Positions 7,596 through 14,812 of a stretch of DNA of 44,725 nucleotides are shown piece after piece (positions within the stretch are counted from its first letter, which is position 1; each line of letters begins with the position of its first letter). This DNA is from an uncultured Pseudomonadota bacterium (GTDB lineage: Bacteria > Pseudomonadota > Gammaproteobacteria > Burkholderiales > JALYOK01): positions 1 through 44,725 of the forward strand of contig CADEHE010000018.1 in the NCBI GenBank assembly GCA_902826775.1. The letters run 5' to 3'. The translations under genes were made by a program, and so were the position numbers. The notes beneath the pieces are model-generated. The model saw nothing but the letters and a program-made list of their open reading frames with translations, did no database searches and was not told the DNA's origin.

Positions 7596-10307
7596 ATGCA
7601 AGAGCGCTACGATCCAAACGAAGTAGAACAATCCGCGCAGCGGCATTGGGAGGCCACGGGTGCCCACCGCGCCCTCGAAGAGGGCGCGAAGTCTAAGTCG
7701 GCCGCCCTCGAAGCGGGCGCGAAGAAGCCCAAGTACTACTGCTTGTCGATGTTTCCGTACCCTTCCGGCAAGCTGCACATGGGGCACGTGCGTAACTACA
7801 CCATCGGCGACGTCATCACGCGCTTCAAGAAGATGCAGGGCTACAACGTGCTGCAGCCGATGGGCTGGGACGCGTTCGGTCTGCCGGCGGAAAACGCCGC
7901 GATCGCCAACGGCGTGCCGCCGGCGAAATGGACTTGGGACAACATCGCCTACATGCGCAAGCAGTTGCAGGCGCTCGGCTTCAACATCGACTGGCAGCGC
8001 GAACTCGCCACCTGCGATCCGAAGTATTACCGCTGGAACCAGTGGTTGTTTCTGCGCATGCTGGAAAAAGGCCTGGTCTACAAAAAGACCGGCGTAGTGA
8101 ATTGGGACCCAATCGATCAAACCGTGCTTGCCAACGAGCAAGTCATCGACGGCCGCGGCTGGCGCACCGGCGCGCTGGTGGAAAAGCGCGAGATCCCGAT
8201 GTACTACATGAACATCACGCGCTACGCCGACGAGCTGCTGCAAGCGCTCGATACGCTGCCCGGCTGGCCGGATCGCGTCAAGGCGATGCAGGCGAATTGG
8301 ATCGGCAAGAGTCACGGCGTCAATATCGGTTTCCCGTATGACATTTCCCCCCTCTCCCACGAAGGTAGAGGGTCAGGGGTGAGGGCTGGTGGTGAGGGCA
8401 GCGGTGATCGACTCAAGGGCGTGCTCAGAGTTTTCACCACGCGCGCCGACACCCTCATGGGCACCACCTTCATGGCGGTAGCCGCTGAGCATCCGCTCGC
8501 CACACACGCCGCGAAGAACAACGCACAACTCGCCGCCTTCATCGAGGAGTGCAAACGCGGCAGCGCGATGGAAGCCGAACTCGCCACGCAAGAAAAGAAG
8601 GGCATGCCCACCGGGCTATTCGTCGATCATCCGCTCAGCGGTGAAAAACTGCCGGTGTGGGTCGGCAATTATGTGCTCATGACTTACGGCGAAGGCGCGG
8701 TGATGGGCGTGCCGGGGCACGACGAGCGTGATTTCGCCTTCGCGAAAAAGTACGGCTTGCCGATCAAGCAAGTGATCGAGTGGCCCGACAACGCCGCCGC
8801 GCGCACGCACAAAGACGCGTTCGATGCCGCGCTGCAGCCGTGGTATTGCGACTACGGTGTGTGCATAAACTCCGGCAAATACGACGGACTCGATTTCGAG
8901 CACGCGGTCGACGCCATCGCCGCCGATCTCGGCGCGAAAGGCTTGGGCGAAAAGCAGATCACTTGGCGCCTGCGCGACTGGGGTATTTCGCGCCAGCGTT
9001 ACTGGGGCACACCGGTGCCCATCATTCATTGTCCCGGCTGCGGCGATGTGCCGGTACCGGACGAGCAATTGCCGGTAGTGCTGCCGGAAGACTGCGTGCC
9101 CGACGGCAGCGGCAATCCGCTCAACAAGCGCGCGGAATTTTTGCACGTCGCTTGTCCGAAGTGCGGCAAGCCCGCGCGGCGCGAGACCGACACCATGGAC
9201 ACTTTTGTCGATTCGTCCTGGTACTACCTGCGCTACGCCTGCAACGATAACGACAAAGCGATGGTCGACGAACGTGTCGACTATTGGCTGCCGGTGGATC
9301 AATACATCGGCGGTATCGAGCACGCCATTTTGCATCTGCTGTATTCGCGCTTCTGGACCAAAGTGATGCGCGATCTTGATCTGGTGAAGATCGAAGAACC
9401 GTTCACCAATTTGCTGACTCAGGGCATGGTGCTGAACCACATTTTGCTGCGCAAATCCGGTGCCGGGCGCGTGGAGTATTTCAACCCGAGTGAAGCCGAA
9501 TTCCAGCATGACGCACAAGGGCGCATCACCGGCGCGGCATTGACGCGCGACGGCTCCGCGCTCGAATACGGCGGCATGGGCACGATGTCGAAATCGAAGA
9601 TGAACGGCGTCGATCCGCAAGCGCTGATTCAAGAATTCGGCGCCGATACCGCGCGGCTTTTCATGATGTTTACTTCGCCACCGGAGCAGTCGCTCGAGTG
9701 GTCGGAAGAGGGCGTGCAAGGCTCGTTTCGATTCTTGAAGCGTCTCTGGCGCATGGTCTACGAACACGTCGCTGCGGGTCTGAGCAAACCGTATACTACC
9801 GGTGAGTTATCCGTGGAGAATAAGACGCTACGGTACTCAACGCACCATACTATTCAACGTGTAACCGATGACTACGGCCGCCGCTTGCAATTCAACACGG
9901 CTATCGCAGCGGTCATGGAGTTGCTGAACGCGCTCGGCAAAGTGGGCGATAACGCGCCGGTCGCGCGTGCGGTCAAGCAAGAAGCGCTCGAAACCGCCGT
10001 GTTGCTGCTGTTCCCAATCGTGCCGCACATCGGCCATGCACTCTGGCGCGAGCTGCGCCCGGGCAGCGATATCGGCAACGAACGCTGGCCGCAAGTCGAT
10101 GCATCCGCGCTGGTGCAGGATGAGATCGAACTCATGATTCAAGTGAACGGCAAGCTTCGCGGCAGCATCACCGTGCCGAAAGATGCGGCGCGTGATGCGA
10201 TCGAAAAGCTGGCGCGCGAAAACGAAAACGTGAAGCGCTTTATCGACAGTCAAGCGGTGAAGAAGATCGTCGTAGTGCCGGGGCGCTTGGTCAACATAGT
10301 GGTGTGA
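7596..10307 (+). CDS. leuS: Leucyl-tRNA synthetase (LeuRS) with two repeat-derived insertions
   Basis: Encodes 903 aa, about 35-40 longer than the usual bacterial enzyme, which charges tRNA-Leu with leucine in the cytosol. ATG 7596 starts the conserved MQERYDPNEVE N-terminus. The class I signatures are HMGH (61-64) and MSKSK (664-668); the CP1 editing domain (roughly 225-430) includes the threonine-rich FTTRADT. A paired CPGC and CPKC motif suggests a zinc site. Two additions are unusual: an 11-residue duplication (ALEEGAKSKSA then ALEAGAK) before FPYPSGKLHMGH, and about 23 extra residues (251-273, SPLSHEGRGSGVRAGGEG) in the hairpin opening the editing domain, encoded by a dispersed-repeat-type sequence. 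Both keep the frame. The downstream lptE begins 10 bases after the stop. Confidence 0.97.
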   Translation: MQERYDPNEVEQSAQRHWEATGAHRALEEGAKSKSAALEAGAKKPKYYCLSMFPYPSGKLHMGHVRNYTIGDVITRFKKMQGYNVLQPMGWDAFGLPAENAAIANGVPPAKWTWDNIAYMRKQLQALGFNIDWQRELATCDPKYYRWNQWLFLRMLEKGLVYKKTGVVNWDPIDQTVLANEQVIDGRGWRTGALVEKREIPMYYMNITRYADELLQALDTLPGWPDRVKAMQANWIGKSHGVNIGFPYDISPLSHEGRGSGVRAGGEGSGDRLKGVLRVFTTRADTLMGTTFMAVAAEHPLATHAAKNNAQLAAFIEECKRGSAMEAELATQEKKGMPTGLFVDHPLSGEKLPVWVGNYVLMTYGEGAVMGVPGHDERDFAFAKKYGLPIKQVIEWPDNAAARTHKDAFDAALQPWYCDYGVCINSGKYDGLDFEHAVDAIAADLGAKGLGEKQITWRLRDWGISRQRYWGTPVPIIHCPGCGDVPVPDEQLPVVLPEDCVPDGSGNPLNKRAEFLHVACPKCGKPARRETDTMDTFVDSSWYYLRYACNDNDKAMVDERVDYWLPVDQYIGGIEHAILHLLYSRFWTKVMRDLDLVKIEEPFTNLLTQGMVLNHILLRKSGAGRVEYFNPSEAEFQHDAQGRITGAALTRDGSALEYGGMGTMSKSKMNGVDPQALIQEFGADTARLFMMFTSPPEQSLEWSEEGVQGSFRFLKRLWRMVYEHVAAGLSKPYTTGELSVENKTLRYSTHHTIQRVTDDYGRRLQFNTAIAAVMELLNALGKVGDNAPVARAVKQEALETAVLLLFPIVPHIGHALWRELRPGSDIGNERWPQVDASALVQDEIELMIQVNGKLRGSITVPKDAARDAIEKLARENENVKRFIDSQAVKKIVVVPGRLVNIVV
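7671..7724 (+). repeat. In-frame 33-bp duplication with hairpin units inside leuS
   Basis: The 21-mers at 7671-7691 and 7704-7724 (GCCCTCGAAGAGGGCGCGAA and the same with one change, each followed by G) are spaced 33 bases apart. The first copy contains the perfect inverted repeat GCCCTC-GAA-GAGGGC. They encode ALEEGAKSKSA and ALEAGAK. Confidence 0.85.
8347..8400. repeat. Dispersed palindromic repeat embedded in the leuS editing domain
   Basis: CCCTCTCCC, ACGA, AGGTAGAGGG followed by TCAGGGGTGAGGG resembles the widespread proteobacterial intergenic repeat whose reverse-strand translation reads LTPDPLPSWERG. That peptide is seen here on the minus strand. It interrupts leuS in frame at about codon 251. 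Confidence 0.75.
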
Positions 10308-10317
10308 GGAGTAAAGT

Positions 10318-10899
10318 GTGAGACGCGCAGCGAAATGGTTTGCAATGGCGGGGCGTAGCAACGCATTCCATTTCCACCTTTCACGTTTCACGCCTCACTC
10401 TTCACCCTGCGCGCCTTTGCGCCTTCACCTTGCGGCGCTTGCACTCGCGGTTCTGTTGACCGGTTGCGGCTTCCAGTTGCGCGGAGAACAAACGCTGCCG
10501 TTCTCGACATTGCACATCGCCGGCGCGGCTGCATCGCCAGTTGCTCTGACGCTCACGCGCATGCTGCAAGGACGCAGCGGCTTGACGCTCACAGCAGACG
10601 CCAAGTCGGCGCAGGCGGCGCTGGAAATCCTGAACGACGCGCGCGAGCGGCACATCCTAGCTCTATCCGGCGCGGGGAAAGTGCGCGAATTCGAGTTGCG
10701 CCAGCGAGTGAGTTTCCGCGTGCGTGGCGCGGACGGCAAAGAGTTGATTCCGCCGAACGAGATTGTGATCACCCGCTCGTTCGCTTTTAATGACGCACAA
10801 GTGCTCGCGAAAGAAGCCGAGGAAGCCATGCTGTACAAGGATATGCAGGACGATATCGTGCAGCAGATCATGCGCCGCTTGGCGGCGGTGCGGTTGTGA
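10318..10899 (+). CDS. lptE: LPS-assembly lipoprotein LptE
   Basis: Encodes 193 aa. LptE plugs the LptD barrel and helps insert lipopolysaccharide into the outer leaflet. The lipobox LLTGC places the lipidated Cys at residue 50, followed by the family hallmark CGFQLRG. The body has the expected length and a conserved helical end. The chosen GTG 10318 has a clear GAGGAG (10306-10311) six bases upstream. This leaves an unusually long pre-lipobox leader of 49 residues containing FHLSRFTPHSSP, which is encoded by a heptamer repeat. TTG 10417 would give a normal-length signal peptide but has no ribosome-binding site. It follows leuS by 10 bases and is probably co-transcribed with it; an intrinsic terminator follows. 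Confidence 0.9.
   Translation: MRRAAKWFAMAGRSNAFHFHLSRFTPHSSPCAPLRLHLAALALAVLLTGCGFQLRGEQTLPFSTLHIAGAAASPVALTLTRMLQGRSGLTLTADAKSAQAALEILNDARERHILALSGAGKVREFELRQRVSFRVRGADGKELIPPNEIVITRSFAFNDAQVLAKEAEEAMLYKDMQDDIVQQIMRRLAAVRL
10371..10405. repeat. Array of five heptamers (GTGARRN type) in the lptE leader
   Basis: The plus strand reads tttccac, ctttcac, gtttcac, gcctcac, tcttcac, which are five consecutive 7-mers ending in cac. On the minus strand these are GTGAAGA, GTGAGGC, GTGAAAC, GTGAAAG and GTGGAAA. The array lies in the coding frame upstream of the lipobox. Confidence 0.7.
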
Positions 10900-10914
10900 G
10901 ATTCGGCGTTATGC

Positions 10915-10942
10915 GGGCGGCGCGAACCAACGGCCGCTTTTT
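10915..10942 (+). terminator. Intrinsic terminator after lptE
   Basis: GCGGC (10917-10921) pairs with GCCGC (10933-10937), can be extended by G-U pairs, and is followed at once by TTTTT (10938-10942). It begins about 15 bases after the lptE stop and would end the leuS-lptE transcript, so holA probably has its own promoter in the next 50 bases or relies on read-through. Confidence 0.6.
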
Positions 10943-10991
10943 GTGCGGTATACGTTCTTGACGGCAAGTTTTCCTGCGATTCTCCTGCAGC

Positions 10992-12026
10992 GTGCGTATA
11001 GATAGTCATCAGCTTGCCCAACACTTGCAGCGCAACTTGAGCGCGCTGTACGTCATCGTCGGCGACGAAACCTTGCTGCAGATCGAAGCAGCCGACCGCA
11101 TCACGCAGGCAGCGCGCAAGCAGGGCTATAGCGAGCGCGAGGTTTTCACCGTCGAGCCGGGCTTCGATTGGCAGCGCTTGCTGACCAGCGGCAACAGTCT
11201 GTCGCTGTTCGCCGCCAAGCGCATCATCGACTTGCGCATACCGACTGGAAAGCCCGGAGTCGAGGGTGCCGCCGCGCTACAGCAATACTGCGCGCGTTTG
11301 CCGCAGGACACCGTCAGCATCGTCACCCTGCCGCGCTTAGAGCGCAATGCACAGCACAGCGATTGGTTCGCCGCGCTGAGCGGCGCTGGAGCCGTGATCG
11401 GCGCTGAGCCGGTGACGCGCGAGCAATTGCCGCAATGGCTGCGTCAGCGCTTGGCGCTCAACCAGCAAGACGCGGACGAGGCCACGCTCGCATTTCTCGT
11501 CGATCGCACCGAAGGCAATCTGCTCGCGGCGCGCAATGAGGTCGAAAAACTCGCGCTGCTGTTTCCGGAAGGCCGGCTCGATGCCGATCAAGTGCGGCAG
11601 GCGGTCATGGATGTAGCGCGGTTCGACGTGTTCGACTTGACTGCAGCCTTGTTGGTCGGCGATGCGGCGCGCTACCGCCGCACCTTGGAGGGGTTACAGC
11701 AAGAGGGGGAGGCCGCGCCGCTCGTTCTTTGGAACTTATGCAACGAGTTGCGCGCCCTCGCAGCGCTACTCGTGGGCAGCGCCGCCGGCCGTTCGCTGCA
11801 AGATCTCATGCGCGAGCAGCGCGTGTGGGGGCCACGTCAAGGCCCGATGCAACGTGCCGTGCGCCGCTTGCGCCTGCCGGAGGTGCATCGCGCGATCGCG
11901 CGTGCCGCTGGTGTGGACCGCATGATTAAAGGCGTGGCGGACGGCGATGCGTGGCAGGGTTTGCTGGCGCTTGGGCTGTCGCTGTGCGGCGTGCCGCTTA
12001 TGGCTGGTTCGAGTAGGGACGGTTAA
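10992..12026 (+). CDS. holA: DNA polymerase III delta subunit
   Basis: Encodes 344 aa, matching the family length. Delta is the clamp-loader subunit that opens the beta sliding clamp. The conserved N-terminus (LSALYVIVGDETLLQIEAAD) fixes the start at GTG 10992, although no strong Shine-Dalgarno is visible. Further family features are LLTSGNSLSLFAAKRIIDLR, the clamp-binding region, VDRTEGNLLAARNEVEKL and the helical collar region DVFDLTAALLVGD. The position after leuS-lptE is the usual one in Betaproteobacteria. The 215-base gap downstream to the RHH gene includes the promoter described separately and nothing else recognised. Confidence 0.94.
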   Translation: MRIDSHQLAQHLQRNLSALYVIVGDETLLQIEAADRITQAARKQGYSEREVFTVEPGFDWQRLLTSGNSLSLFAAKRIIDLRIPTGKPGVEGAAALQQYCARLPQDTVSIVTLPRLERNAQHSDWFAALSGAGAVIGAEPVTREQLPQWLRQRLALNQQDADEATLAFLVDRTEGNLLAARNEVEKLALLFPEGRLDADQVRQAVMDVARFDVFDLTAALLVGDAARYRRTLEGLQQEGEAAPLVLWNLCNELRALAALLVGSAAGRSLQDLMREQRVWGPRQGPMQRAVRRLRLPEVHRAIARAAGVDRMIKGVADGDAWQGLLALGLSLCGVPLMAGSSRDG

Positions 12027-12176
12027 TCCGACAAACCAAGTCTAGCGAACATGGCTTTAGCCGTGTCCGATCGGTAGCTGGCTCGAGCGCGCGAATCCCC
12101 AGGACATCCTTAGCGAGCGCATCCGGGCGCCGGAGATGGCGGGGAGATTGAGGTGCTCGTGGTGCGGTGCTTGCCG

Positions 12177-12231
12177 TTGACTTTACCTAATATATTATAT
12201 ATTGTATGTGGTAAGCACAGAAGTAACCACA
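12177..12231 (+). promoter_or_regulatory. Promoter with palindromic operator for the RHH/coiled-coil pair
   Basis: A -35 box TTGACT (12177-12182) is followed 17 bases later by TATTGT (12200-12205), or 15 bases later by TATATT (12198-12203). A perfect AT palindrome AATATAT-T-ATATATT (12189-12203) overlaps the -10. A second inverted repeat, TGTGGT (12207-12212) and ACCACA (12226-12231), overlaps the ribosome-binding site AGGAG (12231-12235). The arrangement suits autorepression by the RHH protein; that part is inference. Confidence 0.6.
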
Positions 12232-12241
12232 GGAGCAACAC

Positions 12242-12523
12242 ATGGCTTTGGTGATGACGCAAGTGTACTTGGAGGCGAATCAGAAAAAAGCGCTCGCCGC
12301 TCAAGCAAAAAAGCTCAATCGCAAGCCCTCGGACTTGCTCCGCGACGCCGTGGATGCGCTGCTGCTCGGCGTCAATACCGAAGAACTAAAGCAACTCGAC
12401 GAAGCGACTAAGCGCACCGCGATCGAGCTCGATGAGATGGTCGCTACGCTCGACGCCAACGCGAAGGAACACAAGGCGTTCATGGCAACGCTGGCTAAGT
12501 TGCGCAAAGCCTCAGCCCCATGA
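12242..12523 (+). CDS. Ribbon-helix-helix-type DNA-binding protein (possible antitoxin or autoregulator)
   Basis: Encodes 93 aa. The N-terminal third has the RHH pattern: a short beta strand (TQVYLEANQ) followed by two helices (KKALAAQAKKLNRKPSDLLRDAVDALL), as in CopG/Arc-like regulators. The rest is a charged helix (EELKQLDEATKRTAIELDEM). ATG 12242 has AGGAG six bases upstream. The stop overlaps the next start (ATGA), so the two are translationally coupled. The palindromic promoter upstream suggests autoregulation. It sits between holA and proA, which are normally close in this class, so the pair looks inserted into the core run. Whether this is a toxin-antitoxin pair is not shown: the partner has no known toxin fold. 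Confidence 0.72.
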   Translation: MALVMTQVYLEANQKKALAAQAKKLNRKPSDLLRDAVDALLLGVNTEELKQLDEATKRTAIELDEMVATLDANAKEHKAFMATLAKLRKASAP

Positions 12524-12708
12524 GCATCCTCACAGATATTTTGGATCGCCTCTCAGGTGTGCAGGTCGTGAAGGAGCGCCTTTCCGACCTCACCGGGCAA
12601 CTGGCGGATATGCGCAGGATTGTCATAGAGCAGCAGAAAGACGTAGCGGAGCTGAAAGGGCAAATCCGCGCTTTGGTGCAAATTCAGTCGCAGCTTACCA
12701 AGAAGTAG
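12520..12708 (+). CDS. Small coiled-coil protein coupled to the RHH regulator
   Basis: Encodes 62 aa starting MSILTDILDRLSGVQ. It overlaps the stop of the RHH gene by four bases. The whole protein is predicted helical, with heptad-like spacing in residues 18-60 (VVKERLSDLTGQLADMRRIV, then QKDVAELKGQIRALVQIQ), so a coiled coil is likely. There is no signal peptide, membrane segment or catalytic motif. The tight coupling implies the product works with the RHH protein, perhaps as an oligomerisation partner or an uncharacterised toxin. No gene name is justified. Confidence 0.68.
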   Translation: MSILTDILDRLSGVQVVKERLSDLTGQLADMRRIVIEQQKDVAELKGQIRALVQIQSQLTKK

Positions 12709-12798
12709 GTTTGCCCTGCCTGGGTATTGCGTGCGGAACAGGCGAGGGTGGCCGGCAGATGAATTCTGCATGGTGCGGGCAGCGCGCGCCGAGTGACT

Positions 12799-12821
12799 TA
12801 CAATCTTGGCGTGATTACAAT
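12799..12821 (+). promoter_or_regulatory. Tandem TACAAT boxes upstream of proA
   Basis: TACAAT occurs at 12799-12804 and again at 12816-12821, 50-72 bases before the proA ATG. TACAAT is a common -10 form in Betaproteobacteria, but neither copy has a good -35 at standard spacing. Confidence 0.35.
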
Positions 12822-12870
12822 TTCCTCTTGAGCGCCGCGCGGCGGTCGCTGGAATAAGCGGTAAACGGAT

Positions 12871-14142
12871 ATGAATAGTCCCAAACTCGACGTCAAGGCC
12901 TACATGCAGAGCGTGGGCCGCGAAGCGCGTGCCGCCTCGCGGCGCATGGCGGCGGCCGACACTGCGGCGAAGAACCGCGCGTTGGAGGCAATAGCGGCGG
13001 CGATCGAGCGCGACAGCGCCAAGCTGCTGGCGGCGAACGCGGCCGATGTGGCGCAGGCACGCGCGGCCGGTTTGGACGAGGCGATGGTGGACCGGCTCAC
13101 GCTTACCGCCAAGTCGGTCAAGAGCATGGCGGAGGGGTTGCGCCAGATCGCGGCGCTGCCCGACCCGATCGGAGCGATTACCGATCTCAACTATCGCCCC
13201 ACCGGCATTCAAGTCGGGCGCATGCGCGTGCCGCTCGGCGTAGTCGGCATCATCTACGAGGCGCGCCCGAATGTGACGGCGGATGCGGCGGGTTTGTGTC
13301 TTAAATCCGGCAACGCCTCGATTTTGCGCGGCGGCTCGGAAGCGCTCAACTCCAATCTCGCGGTAGCGGCGTGCGTGCACGAAGGCTTGCGTGCGGCCGG
13401 TTTGCCGGACAGCGCCGTGCAGGTGATCGAGACCACCGATCGCGCGGCGGTGGGCGAGCTCATCACGATGCGCGAATTCGTCGATGTCATCGTGCCGCGC
13501 GGCGGTAAGGGCTTGATTGAGCGCATCTCGAACGAAGCGCGCATTCCGGTGATTAAGCATCTCGACGGTGTTTGCCATGTCTATGTAGACGCCGATGCGG
13601 ATGTGGCGATGGCGATTCGTGTCGCGGACAACGCCAAGACGCAGCGCTACGGTACTTGCAACACTATGGAGACGTTGTTGGTTTCCAGAACGATTGCTGA
13701 CGCTATCCTCCCGCCTCTATGCAAGATTTGTGCGGACAAAGGCGTAGAATTGCGCGGTGATGAAGCTTCGCGCAAGATAGTGCCGGCGATGAAAGCGGCT
13801 ACGGAAGAAGACTATTACGCGGAATACTTGGCGCCAATTTTGGCGGTGCGCGTGGTGGCAGACGTCGATACCGCCATCGAGCACATCACCAAGTACGGCT
13901 CGCAGCACACCGACGCAATCATCACCAACAACTACCAAAACGCGATGAAGTTTTTGCGTGAAGTCGATTCCAGCTCAGTGATGGTGAATGCTTCGACGCG
14001 CTTTGCCGACGGCTTCGAGTACGGCCTCGGCGCGGAGATCGGCATCTCCACCGACAAGTTCCACGCGCGCGGGCCGGTTGGGCTGGAGGGACTGACCTCG
14101 CAGAAGTACATCGTGCTCGGCAACGGGCAGGTGAGAGGCTAG
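12871..14142 (+). CDS. proA: Glutamate-5-semialdehyde dehydrogenase (gamma-glutamyl phosphate reductase)
   Basis: Encodes 423 aa, the expected length. ProA reduces gamma-glutamyl phosphate to glutamate semialdehyde with NADPH, the second step of proline synthesis. Visible family features are the N-terminal AYMQSVGREARAASRRMA helix, the substrate/NADP region PLGVVGIIYEARPNVTADAAGLCLKSGN, the catalytic Cys263 in RYGTCNTMETLL, and the C-terminal GAEIGISTDKFHARGPVGLEGLTSQK. proB is not adjacent. The stop is followed one base later by the CTG that appears to start nadD, so the two are probably co-transcribed. Confidence 0.97.
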   Translation: MNSPKLDVKAYMQSVGREARAASRRMAAADTAAKNRALEAIAAAIERDSAKLLAANAADVAQARAAGLDEAMVDRLTLTAKSVKSMAEGLRQIAALPDPIGAITDLNYRPTGIQVGRMRVPLGVVGIIYEARPNVTADAAGLCLKSGNASILRGGSEALNSNLAVAACVHEGLRAAGLPDSAVQVIETTDRAAVGELITMREFVDVIVPRGGKGLIERISNEARIPVIKHLDGVCHVYVDADADVAMAIRVADNAKTQRYGTCNTMETLLVSRTIADAILPPLCKICADKGVELRGDEASRKIVPAMKAATEEDYYAEYLAPILAVRVVADVDTAIEHITKYGSQHTDAIITNNYQNAMKFLREVDSSSVMVNASTRFADGFEYGLGAEIGISTDKFHARGPVGLEGLTSQKYIVLGNGQVRG

Positions 14143-14143
14143 C

Positions 14144-14812
14144 CTGCCAAAGCCGATCGGCATTCTCGGCGGCACGTTCGATCCGATTCACTTCGGCCAT
14201 TTGCGCTTGGCGCAACAAGCGGCCGAACAGATTAAGCTCCAAGAAGTGCGTTTTATCCCGGCCGGCAAGCCGTATCATCGTGCGCCGGAGTTGGCGCAGC
14301 CAACCAGCGGCGCGCATCGGGCGGAGATGGTGCGACGCGCGATTCACGGCAATGAATTGTTCCGTTTGGACGCGCGCGATCTTGAACGCAGCGGCCCGAC
14401 CTATACCTATGACACTCTGGCCGGGTTGCGCGGCGAACTGGGCGAGCAAGTGCCGCTTGTCGTGCTGCTCGGCGCGGACGCGTTTGCGTTGCTGGAGACG
14501 TGGCATCGCTGGCGCGAATTGTTTGCGCTGTGCCACTTTGCCGTGGCGCAGCGCGCGGGTGCGGAAACCTGGCGCGAACGCATCGGCGGCGAGCTTGCCG
14601 CGGTGCTGCGCGCGCGAGAGCAAGCCGACGCGCAGCGGATTGGCGCAAGCGCGGCAGGCAGTGTTCTTGTCGTCGAGATGACGCCGCTCGAAATTTCCGC
14701 CACGGCGATTCGCGCTCAACTGCGCAGCGGCAAGAGCCCGCGTTACTTGTTGCCGGATGCGGTGCTGGAATACATCGTAGTCAACAAACTCTACCTTGAA
14801 GGAGGTCGATGA
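14144..14812 (+). CDS. nadD: Nicotinate-mononucleotide adenylyltransferase NadD, apparent CTG start
   Basis: Encodes about 222 aa. NadD joins nicotinate mononucleotide and ATP to make deamido-NAD. The essential nucleotide-binding motif GGTFDPIHFGH is encoded at about 14168-14200, before the first ATG/GTG/TTG start in this frame (TTG 14201), so that start would give an inactive protein. Upstream in frame, a TGA (14132-14134) leaves only GAG GCT AGC CTG before the conserved region. The CTG at 14144 follows GAGAGG (14133-14138) at five bases, making it the best start. The C-terminal ISATAIR signature is present. The stop overlaps rsfS by four bases (ATGA). An undetected sequencing error is the alternative to a CTG start. 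Confidence 0.9.
   Translation: MPKPIGILGGTFDPIHFGHLRLAQQAAEQIKLQEVRFIPAGKPYHRAPELAQPTSGAHRAEMVRRAIHGNELFRLDARDLERSGPTYTYDTLAGLRGELGEQVPLVVLLGADAFALLETWHRWRELFALCHFAVAQRAGAETWRERIGGELAAVLRAREQADAQRIGASAAGSVLVVEMTPLEISATAIRAQLRSGKSPRYLLPDAVLEYIVVNKLYLEGGR

Noticed and set aside
9582..9600. TMSKS instead of KMSKS in LeuRS as a damaged active site
   Set aside because: The first residue of this motif varies in bacterial LeuRS, and the catalytic KSK part is intact.
8616..9767. 383-codon minus-strand frame within leuS
   Set aside because: It is a shadow of leuS caused by high GC third positions, with no start signal or motif.
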